Below are positions 51,581-59,895 of a stretch of 64,000 bases of DNA, in pieces. Position numbers and translations under genes: made by a program. The notes below the pieces were generated by a model. The model was not told where the DNA came from and did not search any database. It was given only the letters and a program-made list of their open reading frames with translations. Origin of the DNA: Aldehydirespirator sp965205155 (lineage in GTDB: Bacteria; Actinomycetota; Acidimicrobiia; Acidimicrobiales; Aldehydirespiratoraceae); assembly GCA_965205155.1 (NCBI GenBank), contig OZ242033.1:868001-932000 (forward strand), given 5' to 3'. Each line of letters starts with the position of its first letter. Within the stretch, counting starts at the first letter, position 1.

Positions 51581-51587
51581 GTCAGAC
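51581..51587. promoter_or_regulatory. GTCAGAC operator candidate between the diiron and Rieske genes
   Basis: GTCAGACAAATGA lies between the divergent starts at 51509 and 51638, in the same relative place as at the other four promoters. Confidence 0.5.
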
Positions 51588-51637
51588 AAATGAGTTCCGA
51601 TTGGCGCGCCATCCGCTCGGCCTCTTAGCCTGCGGCC

Positions 51638-52738
51638 GTGTTGGGGGTTGCAGCCAGCGGGATGATGGCGCCCGAGGCCTACCGGTCCGGGGAGTTCTAC
51701 CGGGCCGAGATCGACTGGGTCTTCCCGGCCAGCTGGGTCTTCGTCGGCCATGAGCGTTGGGTGGCCGCGCCGGGCGACTACCTGGCAGAGACCATCGGCG
51801 AAGAGCCGGTGCTGGTGATCCGGGACACAGGCGGCAGTCTCCGGGCCTTCTCCAACGTCTGCCCCCACCGGGCCAGCCTGCTTGTCGAGGGCCGCGGCAA
51901 CTGCGACCGGCGCCTGGTGTGCCCCTACCACGGCTGGACGTTCGGCCTCGACGGCCGGCTCCTCGCCGTCCCGCGGCCGCGAGGCTTCGTCAGCCCGATC
52001 GATCCCGACGAACTGGGGCTGCGCGAGCTGCGCCTCGATGTGTGGGAGGGCCTCGTATTCGTGAACGTCACCGGCGACGCGCCGCCGCTGCTCGACTACC
52101 TGGAGGACCTGCCCGACCTGCTCGGCGGCCACGACATCGCCTCGATGCACCTAGGCGAATATCTCGACGATCCCATCGCCGCCAACTGGAAGCTGGTCAT
52201 GGACAACGCGGTGTGCGACTACCACCTCGACATCGTCCACGGCGAGTCGATTGCGGCCCTGGTGCGAATGGAAGCGCTGACAGCGCGGGCAGGCACCACC
52301 ACGGCGGTGACCTCAGTGCCCTGGAAGGAGTCGAGGCTGCCGCCGGAACCTCGATCGGGCCTTGCCGGAGCCGCGGCGGAGGGCTCGCTGGGCTGCTTCG
52401 TGTTCCCCAACCTCCACGTGATCGGTTTCCCGACCGGTGGTGCCACCGTGATGTGGTGGACGCCCACCGGTCCTGCCGCCACCCGGGCCCGGGTGCTGGG
52501 ACTGTCCCACGACGCCGACGCAGACGTCCGCTCCGGCCGGGAGCTGCTGGCCAGGGTGCAGCGCGAGGACTTCGACGTGTGCGAGAAGATGCAGGTCGGC
52601 GTGCAGTCGCGGGGCTACCAGCCTGGCCCGCAGCACGCCACGGAGGTACGCATCACCGCGTTCCAGAGTCGCCTGCTCCACATGGTTCAGCAGGCCTTCG
52701 ACCGAGCCGACAATCACCTCATCGGAGCTGGACGGTGA
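51638..52738 (+). CDS. Rieske non-heme iron oxygenase alpha subunit 2
   Basis: 366 residues from GTG 51638 (ATG 51662 is an alternative). Rieske ligands: CPHRAS and CPYHGWTF near 83-106. Catalytic iron: DNAVCDYHLDIVH near 190-202. It resembles the alpha subunit at 45096 in both motif blocks, so the two are paralogues with probably distinct substrates. Its stop overlaps the start of the MaoC-like gene (GTGA at 52735). No electron-transfer partner is adjacent. Confidence 0.9.
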   Translation: MLGVAASGMMAPEAYRSGEFYRAEIDWVFPASWVFVGHERWVAAPGDYLAETIGEEPVLVIRDTGGSLRAFSNVCPHRASLLVEGRGNCDRRLVCPYHGWTFGLDGRLLAVPRPRGFVSPIDPDELGLRELRLDVWEGLVFVNVTGDAPPLLDYLEDLPDLLGGHDIASMHLGEYLDDPIAANWKLVMDNAVCDYHLDIVHGESIAALVRMEALTARAGTTTAVTSVPWKESRLPPEPRSGLAGAAAEGSLGCFVFPNLHVIGFPTGGATVMWWTPTGPAATRARVLGLSHDADADVRSGRELLARVQREDFDVCEKMQVGVQSRGYQPGPQHATEVRITAFQSRLLHMVQQAFDRADNHLIGAGR

Positions 52739-53259
52739 CCGTCAAGGAGGGCTGGACCGGCCGCTGCTTCGAGGACTTCGAGGTGGGCGACGTGTACCAG
52801 CACCCGCTGGGCCGCACCATCAGCGAGGCCGACAACACCTGGTTCACGCTGCTGACCTGCAACACGAACATGATGCATTTCAACAGCCACTACGCAGAGC
52901 GTTCCGATTTCGGCCGGCTGCTCGTCAACTCCGGGCTGACGCTGGCGCTGGTGCTGGGCCAGTCGGTGTCGGACGTGAGCCAGCAGGCGATGGCCAACCT
53001 GGGCTTCGATGAAGTGCGCTTCACCCATCCCGTGTTCGTCGGGGACACCCTCTATGCCGAGAGCATCGTGCTGGCTGTGCGTGAGTCGGCGTCGCGGCCC
53101 CACGCCGGAATCGTCACCGTGCGCACCCGCGGGCTCAACCAGGACGGCGACGAGTGTCTCAGCTATGTCCGCAGTGCGCTGATCTACAGGCGGGGGTGCT
53201 CCCACGACCAGGGGATGTTTCCCCAGGCCGCCGAGCCGCTCACCCCCGGCGACGGGTGA
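52735..53259 (+). CDS. MaoC-like hydratase
   Basis: 174 residues from GTG 52735, coupled to the Rieske gene. Hot-dog fold with FEDFEVGDVYQHPLGRTISEADNTWF and LLVNSGLTLALVLG, then FTHPVFVGDTLYAES. MaoC-type proteins hydrate enoyl-CoA thioesters; the D...H catalytic pair appears as ADNTWFTL and MMHFNSHYA. Substrate unknown. The last 20 bases overlap the converging LLM gene. Confidence 0.85.
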   Translation: MTVKEGWTGRCFEDFEVGDVYQHPLGRTISEADNTWFTLLTCNTNMMHFNSHYAERSDFGRLLVNSGLTLALVLGQSVSDVSQQAMANLGFDEVRFTHPVFVGDTLYAESIVLAVRESASRPHAGIVTVRTRGLNQDGDECLSYVRSALIYRRGCSHDQGMFPQAAEPLTPGDG

Positions 53260-54316
53260 ACGCGTCGATGAGCCGGCCCACGTGCTCCCGGTAGGTGCGA
53301 CCCGGGTCTCCTGAAGCCCTCGCGGCGGGATCCGACATCAGCATCGACGGAGTGTGAAGGATCAGCGCTTCACAGTCCCGAGCGTCGAGCCGCTCGGCGA
53401 CTCGATGCCTGACCAGTTGTTCGGGCCCCGCCACGGCGAGGCGGTCGACCATCTCGTCGGTCACTGCTGAGGTGGCCGCCCCCCAGTCGTCCGCGGCCGC
53501 GGCCCGGATCCCGGCCGCGGCGTGCTCGAAGCCGTAGTGACGCATCAGCGGCGCGTAGGCGGGGTGTTGGGCGTAGAAGGCGATCTGCGCGGCCGCGTCG
53601 CGTCGGGCAATCTCCTCGTCGTCGTCGTTGATGACGGCGATCAGCATGGCTGCGACCATCGGAGGCCGATCCCGATCGGCGGAGGCTGCCGCCGCTTCCA
53701 GTTGCGGCCTCACCAGTTCCCCCAAGGCGGAACCGTCGACGATGGGGTGGGCGATCAGTCCGTCGGCGACCGACCCGGCTACGTGCACCATCCTCCGGTT
53801 GACCGCGGCCAGGAGAACCGGCAGCCGCGCCGACCTTGACGGGTACGCACCTGCAGTGGCCCCCACCGTGACACTCACGTGGCGGCCGCGGTACTGCACC
53901 GGCTCCGGCCCGATGTTCCACAGGGCCTGCACCGCTTCGACCGCCTCCGCGACCCGGCCGGTCACATCGGTCGGCTCGATGCCGAACCAGTCCCGTATGC
54001 GGGAGGGCTGGGCGCTGCCCAAGCCCAGGATCAGGCGCCCATCGCTCAGTTCGTCGATGTCTCGGGCCTCGGCGGCCAGCACCGCCGGGCTGCGGCCCAG
54101 TGCGTAGGCAATGGCCGAGCCGATCGTGATCCGGCTGGTCGCAACGGCGATGGCGGCCATGGGAACGGTGGCCGACCGCCAGCTGAACTCCGTGGTCCAC
54201 ACGCTGTCGAATCCGGCCTGCTCGGCCCGCACGGCCAGATCGAGCGCGTCGGCGGGACCGCAGGCCAGCGCAATGCCGAGGCCCGGCTCCGCCGTTCCGA
54301 GCCGGGATTCAGTCAA
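53240..54316 (-). CDS. LLM-class flavin/F420-dependent oxidoreductase
   Basis: 358 residues from a TTG start at 54316 that overlaps the end of the upstream LLM gene by 8 bases. Marks: EQAGFDSVWTTEFSWRSATVP, LSDGRLILGLGSAQPSR, GRHVSVTVG. The long TEF/W wording is closer to the F420-dependent branch. Together with two other LLM genes on this strand it suggests several oxidation steps on related substrates. Confidence 0.85.
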   Translation of the reverse strand: MTESRLGTAEPGLGIALACGPADALDLAVRAEQAGFDSVWTTEFSWRSATVPMAAIAVATSRITIGSAIAYALGRSPAVLAAEARDIDELSDGRLILGLGSAQPSRIRDWFGIEPTDVTGRVAEAVEAVQALWNIGPEPVQYRGRHVSVTVGATAGAYPSRSARLPVLLAAVNRRMVHVAGSVADGLIAHPIVDGSALGELVRPQLEAAAASADRDRPPMVAAMLIAVINDDDEEIARRDAAAQIAFYAQHPAYAPLMRHYGFEHAAAGIRAAAADDWGAATSAVTDEMVDRLAVAGPEQLVRHRVAERLDARDCEALILHTPSMLMSDPAARASGDPGRTYREHVGRLIDAFTRRRG

Positions 54317-55343
54317 GGTCGAGAAGCGGCAGCACGCCGTCGCAGATCAGACGGAGCTGGTTCATGCGGTCGACCTCGCTGCGTCCGACATAGAACATCC
54401 AGCGGTCCATGCCCTGAGCCTCCAGCTCGCGCAAGCGCCGGGCGACGTCCTCGGGGCGTCCCCACAGGCCGGGGGCACGAGCCATCAGCCAGTCGTAGAG
54501 CCCGAGCTCTCGGGCCCTCTCGATGTGGGCCCGCTGCCGTCCCTCGTCCTGGTAGTCCGCGGCGATGTCCTGGGTGTCGGCGTTGAACTGCAACAGCGCC
54601 TGCTTCAGGTGGTCGGGGATCTGCTTGCCTTCGAGAGACCCCATGGTCAGCCACTCGGTGCTCACGCCCATGCCGCGGCTGAGGGCTTCCTCGGGGCTGT
54701 CGCCGAAGACGATCTCAGAGTTCCACCACAGCTCGAGCTCGCTCCGATCGCGGCCCGCGGCCTCGCATCCCTCTTCGACCAGGCGGCGCACGTAGTCCAC
54801 GTTGTCCGGCCCGAAGCCCATCGACAGCAGCATCCCGTCGGAGACTTCACAGGCCATCCGCAGCACCTTGGGTCCCGAGACGGGGACGACCACCGGGATG
54901 TCGGCACCGACGGGCAGGTCGGACCACTGCATGCGGAACCTCCTGCCCTGGTAGTGGGCCTCCTCGCCCCGCAGCAGCGCCTTGACCGCCACGATGTAGT
55001 CCCGCAACTGCGCCACGGTGGCCGGGCGGAGGCCGACGCCCCACAGGGCGCTGTCGCCGGTGCCGATCCCGCAGGCGATCCGGCCGGGGGCGATCTCCTC
55101 GAGCGTCAGCAGACAGGAGGCGGTCACCGAGGGATCGCGCGACAGCGGGTTGGTGACCGAGGTCATGATCCGGGCCCGCGAGGTGTGCTCGGCGCACAGC
55201 GCGGCGACCACGTACAGCTCGCGGACCAGGGCGGGCGAGTCCGGCAGGCCGATCACGTCCACCCCGGCCCGGTCGGCCAGGGTCCACCATTCGGGCCCCT
55301 CCGGCAGGGGGCCCTGCTGGAGGACGTTGAGGGCGATCCTCAT
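54309..55343 (-). CDS. LLM-class flavin/F420-dependent oxidoreductase
   Basis: 344 residues. MRIALNVLQQG start, VDVIGLPDSPALVRELYV, LEEIAPGRIACGIGTGDSALW and a 5,10-methylenetetrahydromethanopterin reductase-like C-terminus. It precedes and overlaps the TTG-start LLM gene, and follows the Rid-like gene after 39 bases. Confidence 0.86.
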   Translation of the reverse strand: MRIALNVLQQGPLPEGPEWWTLADRAGVDVIGLPDSPALVRELYVVAALCAEHTSRARIMTSVTNPLSRDPSVTASCLLTLEEIAPGRIACGIGTGDSALWGVGLRPATVAQLRDYIVAVKALLRGEEAHYQGRRFRMQWSDLPVGADIPVVVPVSGPKVLRMACEVSDGMLLSMGFGPDNVDYVRRLVEEGCEAAGRDRSELELWWNSEIVFGDSPEEALSRGMGVSTEWLTMGSLEGKQIPDHLKQALLQFNADTQDIAADYQDEGRQRAHIERARELGLYDWLMARAPGLWGRPEDVARRLRELEAQGMDRWMFYVGRSEVDRMNQLRLICDGVLPLLDLD

Positions 55344-55382
55344 GGTCGATCAGCGCTTGACGGCGGTTCGGATGGGCGCCGG

Positions 55383-55832
55383 CTACTTCCTGGAGATCAC
55401 CGCGTCGGCGTCGATCTCGATCATGGCGTCGGGCCGGGCCAGTTCGTGGACCACCACCAGCGTGCTGGCCGGGTAGTGATCCTTGTTGAAGAACTCCGCT
55501 CTGGCGTCGTGGATGGCGCCGAACTTCTCCTTCGTGAAGGGGGGAGTCATGAAGACCCGCACCCGGACGATGTCGTCGATGGTGCCGCCCAACGGCTCCA
55601 GGGCCGACAGCAGGTTGCGTATGACCTGGCGGGTCTGCTCGGCGATGTCGCCCACACCCACGACGACGTCGCTGTCCCCGTCGGTGGCGGTGCGGCCCGA
55701 CAGGTAGACGAACGTGAGGTCGCCGGCTTCTACCACGACGCCTCCGGAGTGGACGAGTTCCCCCACTTCGGAGGTCTCGAGCGCGCTCCAGCCGCTGCCG
55801 ATGTTGGGGTTGATAATGGTCTTGTCCACCAT
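55383..55832 (-). CDS. Rid-family protein
   Basis: 149 residues with AAAGGAG before the ATG. VYLSGRTATDGDSD, ALEPLGGTIDDIVRVRVFM and EIDADAVI are family marks. As in the Rid protein at 36167, the PARS region reads PAST, so the carboxylate-binding Arg of RidA is missing. Two such proteins in one catabolic block is notable. Confidence 0.85.
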   Translation of the reverse strand: MVDKTIINPNIGSGWSALETSEVGELVHSGGVVVEAGDLTFVYLSGRTATDGDSDVVVGVGDIAEQTRQVIRNLLSALEPLGGTIDDIVRVRVFMTPPFTKEKFGAIHDARAEFFNKDHYPASTLVVVHELARPDAMIEIDADAVISRK

Positions 55833-55937
55833 GTCTGATGTTCTCCTTTGCAGGTTCGTCGGGATGACGGGATGGCTGGGGCGACCGCTTTAGAGGCAAC
55901 GCGGGCAGGTGCAGCGGCCTCGCTCAGCCGCGTGGTA

Positions 55938-56038
55938 TTTCCCGCTCTTGTTCGCTGCGCTCACGGGCCGCTCGGGCCACGGCCTCGCTTGAAGTCTCGT
56001 CTGATGGTTCATCGGTTGCTCCTGCCCGCTCGGCCTCT
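55938..56038 (-). repeat. Composite dispersed repeat, copy C
   Basis: Minus-strand order: box 1 AGAGGCCGAGCGG (56026-56038), six bases after the stop of the LLM gene; a spacer of about 36 bases; box 2 (55938-55990) GCGAGGCCGTGGCCCGAGCG ... AAGAGCGGGAAA. Same layout and gene-end position as copy A. Confidence 0.85.
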
Positions 56039-56044
56039 GGGAGC

Positions 56045-57091
56045 TCAGGCCGCTCGCAGCACGGGAACCACCTCGCGGTCGAGCAGGTCGATGGACTGTA
56101 GGGCGACCTCCGCGGGCATGCCCACCCAGTCGGTGCGGAAGATGAAGTGGTCCACGCCGATCTCGTCACGCCACGGGAGCAGCTTCTCAAGGCAGTCGTC
56201 GGGAGTGCCGACGATGAACCGGCTCTGTGACAACTCCTCGAACCCGGCCCGGAAGTCGTCGTGGCCGGGCAGGGCCTTGTGCTGGCCCCAATCGGCGTAG
56301 TGCCGGTACTTCCTCAGCAGGTAGGGCGCGGCCCGCTCCACGGCCAGATCCCGGGTGGGCGCGCAGTAGATCTCCCGCATCGCCGGCATGGTCGTGGCCG
56401 GGGGCAGGCTCTCGCTCCGGCGGGTGGCCCGGAACAGGGCCGCCTGCTCGACGATCGTCTCGGTGGTGGCGTGGGGGTTGATCATCCAGGCATCGCCCAT
56501 GCGGGCGGCCCGCTCCACCGCAGGGTGGGCGTTGGCCGCGATCCAGATCGGTGGCCGGGGCTGCTGGACGGGCTTGATGTTGAGCGTCGCCGACTCCAGG
56601 CGGCACCAGGGAAGGTCGGAATCGACGCTCTCTTCGGTCCACAGCCGTTTGACCAGGTCGAGGTTGGCCTCGAAGCGCTTGACCTTGGACCTCGGATCGA
56701 GCCCGAAGCCCTTGTACTCCACCTCCCGGTAACCGAGCCCCACCCCGAACGTCAGCCGGCCCCCGCACAGCACGTCGATCGAAGCCCACGTCTCGGCCAC
56801 GTCCAGCGGGTTGTGCAGCGCCAGCAGCAGTATCCCGATCCCGACTTCCATCGGCCCGCACTCCGCAGTGATGCGGCTCACGAACGGCACGCACTGCGGC
56901 ATGGCCATCCCGTCGGGCAGGTAGTGCTGCCCGGCCCAGATCGAGTCCCAGCCGCGGTCGCGCACCGCCCTGGCCATCCGCAGCTGGTCGTCCATGGCCG
57001 CCACCAGGTCCGCGCCCAGGGGGTGCTGGTTGGTCAGGAACAGGCCGATCTTGATGTCGCCCCCAGAGGCCACTGCCGCTCCTTCCGTCAT
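56045..57091 (-). CDS. LLM-class flavin/F420-dependent oxidoreductase
   Basis: 348 residues from ATG 57091; an ATG at 57124 is also open, but it overlaps the GTCAGAC site, so the later start is preferred. KIGLFLTNQHPLGADL, WDSIWAGQHYLPDGM, CGGRLTFGVGLGYREVEYKG and FIVGTPDDCLEKL are visible. Substrate unknown; it is divergent to the PhyH dioxygenase gene. Confidence 0.86.
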   Translation of the reverse strand: MTEGAAVASGGDIKIGLFLTNQHPLGADLVAAMDDQLRMARAVRDRGWDSIWAGQHYLPDGMAMPQCVPFVSRITAECGPMEVGIGILLLALHNPLDVAETWASIDVLCGGRLTFGVGLGYREVEYKGFGLDPRSKVKRFEANLDLVKRLWTEESVDSDLPWCRLESATLNIKPVQQPRPPIWIAANAHPAVERAARMGDAWMINPHATTETIVEQAALFRATRRSESLPPATTMPAMREIYCAPTRDLAVERAAPYLLRKYRHYADWGQHKALPGHDDFRAGFEELSQSRFIVGTPDDCLEKLLPWRDEIGVDHFIFRTDWVGMPAEVALQSIDLLDREVVPVLRAA

Positions 57092-57115
57092 CGTGCCGCG
57101 GCCCGATGAACAATA

Positions 57116-57122
57116 GTCAGAC
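57116..57122. promoter_or_regulatory. GTCAGAC operator candidate between LLM and PhyH genes
   Basis: AATAGTCAGACATTTGG between divergent genes at 57091 and 57168; core identical to three other sites. Confidence 0.5.
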
Positions 57123-57167
57123 ATTTGGCGCGAGACCCTCGTGGGGGCATGGGCGTAGCCTGGAGTG

Positions 57168-58004
57168 ATGCTGGTGGCCGAACATCAGGCGACGTTCCAC
57201 GCCGATGGGTTCGTCACGGTCGACTCCCTCATCGACGCCGGTCTGGTCGATCCCCTGAAGGAGCGCTTCGAGCGACTGTTCCGGGGCGACTTCGAGACGG
57301 GCACCGCTCCCGACGAGGTCAACTGGCAGGAGGGCAGCAGCGATCCAACCCTGACCCGGCAGATCTGCAACGGCTGGAAGGCCGACCGGTTGATCGCGTC
57401 GGTGGTCCTGGATGCCGGTCTGGGTGAGACGGTGGCCCGGCTGGCCGGCTGGCCCGGCGCCCGCATAGTCCAGGACAACGTGATCTGGAAGCCGCCCGGG
57501 GCCCGCTCGCTGGGCTTCCACCGAGACAACGCATACCTGGTCTGGTACACGCCGACGGAGATGTTCTCCTGCTGGATCGCCCTCGATGACACCACCGCGG
57601 CCGGCGGCACCATGGAACTGGCCCGCGGGTCGCACCGCTGGCCTACGGGCCCCGACACGATGGGCGAGTTCCATGCTCCCGAGGACTACCGGGCCACCGT
57701 GAGGGCTGCCGCCGAGGCCGTGGATGCAGAACTCGACATCGCGGCGGTGGAGGTGACCGCGGGCGGCGGGTCGTTCCACCATGGCTGGGCCTGGCACGGC
57801 TCGGGTCCCAACCGCTCAGGCCGGCACCGCAGGTCCCTGGTGCTGCACTGTGCCAGCAGCGAGGCCCGCTTCAACCGGGCCGGTTTCGGTGAGGGCAACG
57901 GGCCCATCTACTCCCGCTACGCCCGGCTCACCGACGACGAGATGGACGAGAACCATTTCCCGATCCTGTGGCGGTCCGACGGCTACCGGACCCCCGGGAT
58001 CTAG
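57168..58004 (+). CDS. Phytanoyl-CoA dioxygenase (PhyH) family protein
   Basis: 278 residues; GTG 57165 is an equally possible start. Iron ligands of the jelly-roll fold: LGFHRDNAYL (His-x-Asp) and the distal His within GGGSFHHGWAWHGSG, followed by NRSGRHRR for 2-oxoglutarate binding. It would hydroxylate an organic substrate using Fe(II), oxygen and 2-oxoglutarate. Shares a GTCAGAC promoter region with an LLM gene. Confidence 0.9.
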   Translation: MLVAEHQATFHADGFVTVDSLIDAGLVDPLKERFERLFRGDFETGTAPDEVNWQEGSSDPTLTRQICNGWKADRLIASVVLDAGLGETVARLAGWPGARIVQDNVIWKPPGARSLGFHRDNAYLVWYTPTEMFSCWIALDDTTAAGGTMELARGSHRWPTGPDTMGEFHAPEDYRATVRAAAEAVDAELDIAAVEVTAGGGSFHHGWAWHGSGPNRSGRHRRSLVLHCASSEARFNRAGFGEGNGPIYSRYARLTDDEMDENHFPILWRSDGYRTPGI

Positions 58005-58069
58005 ACGTCCGTCCGGCGACAGCGGCCAGGCTGGCCTGAGCCTCATCAAGGCCGTTAGCATCGCCGCTC

Positions 58070-58663
58070 GTGTCGGTTGCATCTGCGATCCATGCTTCTG
58101 CCGCCTTGCTGCTGGTAGCGGCGGGAGTGACCAAACTGTCCAGGCCCGCTCCGGGTGTCGCGGACCTTCTCGGCTTCCGGGCTCCGACCCCGCTGGTCCG
58201 GCTCGTCGGGGGGTCGGAGGCCGCCATCGGTGTGGCCGCCCTGCTGGTGGGCGGACCGTTGGCGTGGGCTGTGGGCCTGATCTACGGGTCCTTCGCCGTG
58301 ATCGTTCTGCGGGCTGTTGTGGCGGAGGCACGCTCGTGCGGGTGCTTCGGCCGGCTCGAAGCCCCGCCGTCGTGGGTCCACGTCGGTGGCAACCTGGCGC
58401 TGGCCGCGGTGTCATTCGTGGCGGCCGCTGCCGGCAGAGCTCCGGTTCCCACCATCGTTCAGGAGATCGGCAACAGTCCGATGGTCGGCGTGGCGCTCGC
58501 GGCGGAGATCGTCGTGGTGGCCGGATTGAGCCTGGTGTGCTTCACCGCTCTACCGGAGGCGCTCGGTGTCCGGACCGGGCGTAGCGCCGGCACCCTGTTC
58601 CGGGCCGTGCCGCCGCAGGCCGCCAGGACCGCAACCTTGACCGGCTCGGGAAGTCACCGGTGA
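58070..58663 (+). CDS. MauE-like redox membrane protein
   Basis: 197 residues from GTG 58070 with about four membrane segments. The MauE/DoxX-like family is indicated by the N-terminal AALLLVAAGVTKLSRP and the Cys pair in SCGCFGRLE near residue 88, the signature of MauE, which helps form the disulfides of the methylamine dehydrogenase light chain. Its stop overlaps the start of the next gene (GTGA at 58660). Here the client is probably the Cys-rich protein encoded next. Confidence 0.82.
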   Translation: MSVASAIHASAALLLVAAGVTKLSRPAPGVADLLGFRAPTPLVRLVGGSEAAIGVAALLVGGPLAWAVGLIYGSFAVIVLRAVVAEARSCGCFGRLEAPPSWVHVGGNLALAAVSFVAAAAGRAPVPTIVQEIGNSPMVGVALAAEIVVVAGLSLVCFTALPEALGVRTGRSAGTLFRAVPPQAARTATLTGSGSHR

Positions 58664-59829
58664 GCCGCAAGCTGGTCGAGCGAGTCTCCCGGGTGGTGGA
58701 CCGGCGTGCCGGGCGCCGGGGCTTCCTGCGCTCGTCGGCCATGGCCGCCACCGCGATGGCGGTGGCTCCCGTCGCCTACGCCATCCGTCCCACCACGGCA
58801 GAGGCGGCCGTCGTGTTGTGCAAGGGCTGGCAGTGCAACCCCAGTGCCCTGTGCTGCGACCCCTACAGCGAGTTCTGCTGCAAGCTCACCGGGGAGAACC
58901 TCTGCCCGCCGCGGACCATCGTCGCCGGCTGGTGGAAGGTGGACGGCTCGGGTTTCTGCGATCTGAAGGGCCCGAGCCCCCGCTACTACCTCGACTGCAA
59001 CTCCACCTGCGACGCGGGCTGCTACTGCCGCCCATCGGATCGCACCTGCGCAAGACCATGCACATCGGCCGTGTGCCGGTGCACCGGCGGCTGCGACACC
59101 CGCAAGTCGGGGTGCGCCCGGTTCCGCTACGGGCAGTGCAACCAGGACGCATGCGTCGGTCCGCTCATGTGCCGGATTGTCACCTGTGTGCCGCCCTGGA
59201 CATGGGATCCGGCCTGCGCGGCGTCCCCGGTGCTCTACGATCCGGGGACCCGCCGGCACGACCGGCCCTGCCTGCACGACGACTTCAACGACATCCCGCC
59301 CAAGGCCTATTACGCCGAAGCGGTCAAGTGGATGGCTGATGAGGGCATCACCACCGGCATGAAGGACGACCTGTTCGGTCCCGACGAACTGGTGACGCGG
59401 GCCCAGTTCGCCACGTTCCTGTGGCGTTACCGGGGCCGGCCCCAGGCCGAGCCCAGCAACGAGTTCAACGATGTGGAGGCGGACGCCTTCTACTCGCAGG
59501 CGGTGGCGTGGATGGTCGAGCAGCGGATCACCGTGGGTCGCGCTCCGGGCCGTTTCGATCCGTCGAGCGACGTGACGCGGGCGCAATCCGTCGTCTTCAT
59601 GCACCGTCTGGCGGGAGAGCCGCAAGGCGAGGCGCGGATCGAGTTCGACGATGTGGGTCCCGACGCCTGGTTCCGAGACTCGCTGGCGTGGGCCATGGAG
59701 CACAACATTGACTGGTGGGCGGAGCATTCGACGTTCGATCCCGAGAGACCTGCCACCCGGGCCGAGGTCGCGGCCCTGCTGCACGTCCACCATCTCCGCG
59801 ATCGAGCATCCCTGGGGGTGGCCCCATGA
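58660..59829 (+). CDS. Tat-exported Cys-rich MauA-like protein fused to three SLH domains
   Basis: 389 residues. A twin-arginine signal (RRGFLRSSAMAATAMAVAPVAYA) is followed by a domain at about 48-205 with 24 Cys. NLCPPRTIVAGWW and RYYLDCNSTC, with paired CYC, match the methylamine dehydrogenase light chain (MauA), including one of the two Trp positions used for the TTQ cofactor; the second is not evident. Residues about 207-385 hold three S-layer homology repeats (FNDIPPKAYYAEAVKWM, FNDVEADAFYSQAVAWM, FDDVGPDAWFRDSLAWA), so it should bind the cell wall or S-layer. Such a fusion is not a normal MADH subunit. It follows mauE and precedes a MauD-like gene. Confidence 0.72.
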   Translation: MSRKLVERVSRVVDRRAGRRGFLRSSAMAATAMAVAPVAYAIRPTTAEAAVVLCKGWQCNPSALCCDPYSEFCCKLTGENLCPPRTIVAGWWKVDGSGFCDLKGPSPRYYLDCNSTCDAGCYCRPSDRTCARPCTSAVCRCTGGCDTRKSGCARFRYGQCNQDACVGPLMCRIVTCVPPWTWDPACAASPVLYDPGTRRHDRPCLHDDFNDIPPKAYYAEAVKWMADEGITTGMKDDLFGPDELVTRAQFATFLWRYRGRPQAEPSNEFNDVEADAFYSQAVAWMVEQRITVGRAPGRFDPSSDVTRAQSVVFMHRLAGEPQGEARIEFDDVGPDAWFRDSLAWAMEHNIDWWAEHSTFDPERPATRAEVAALLHVHHLRDRASLGVAP

Positions 59830-59895
59830 CCGGAGGCGATCCGGTGAGGGCGGCGGTCCCGTGACTGTGGTGGTTCCCATGACGGAGGTGGCGTC

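Noticed and set aside
58660..59829. Genuine methylamine dehydrogenase light chain
   Set aside because: SLH repeats, too many Cys, lack of a clear second TTQ Trp and no heavy subunit gene argue against it.
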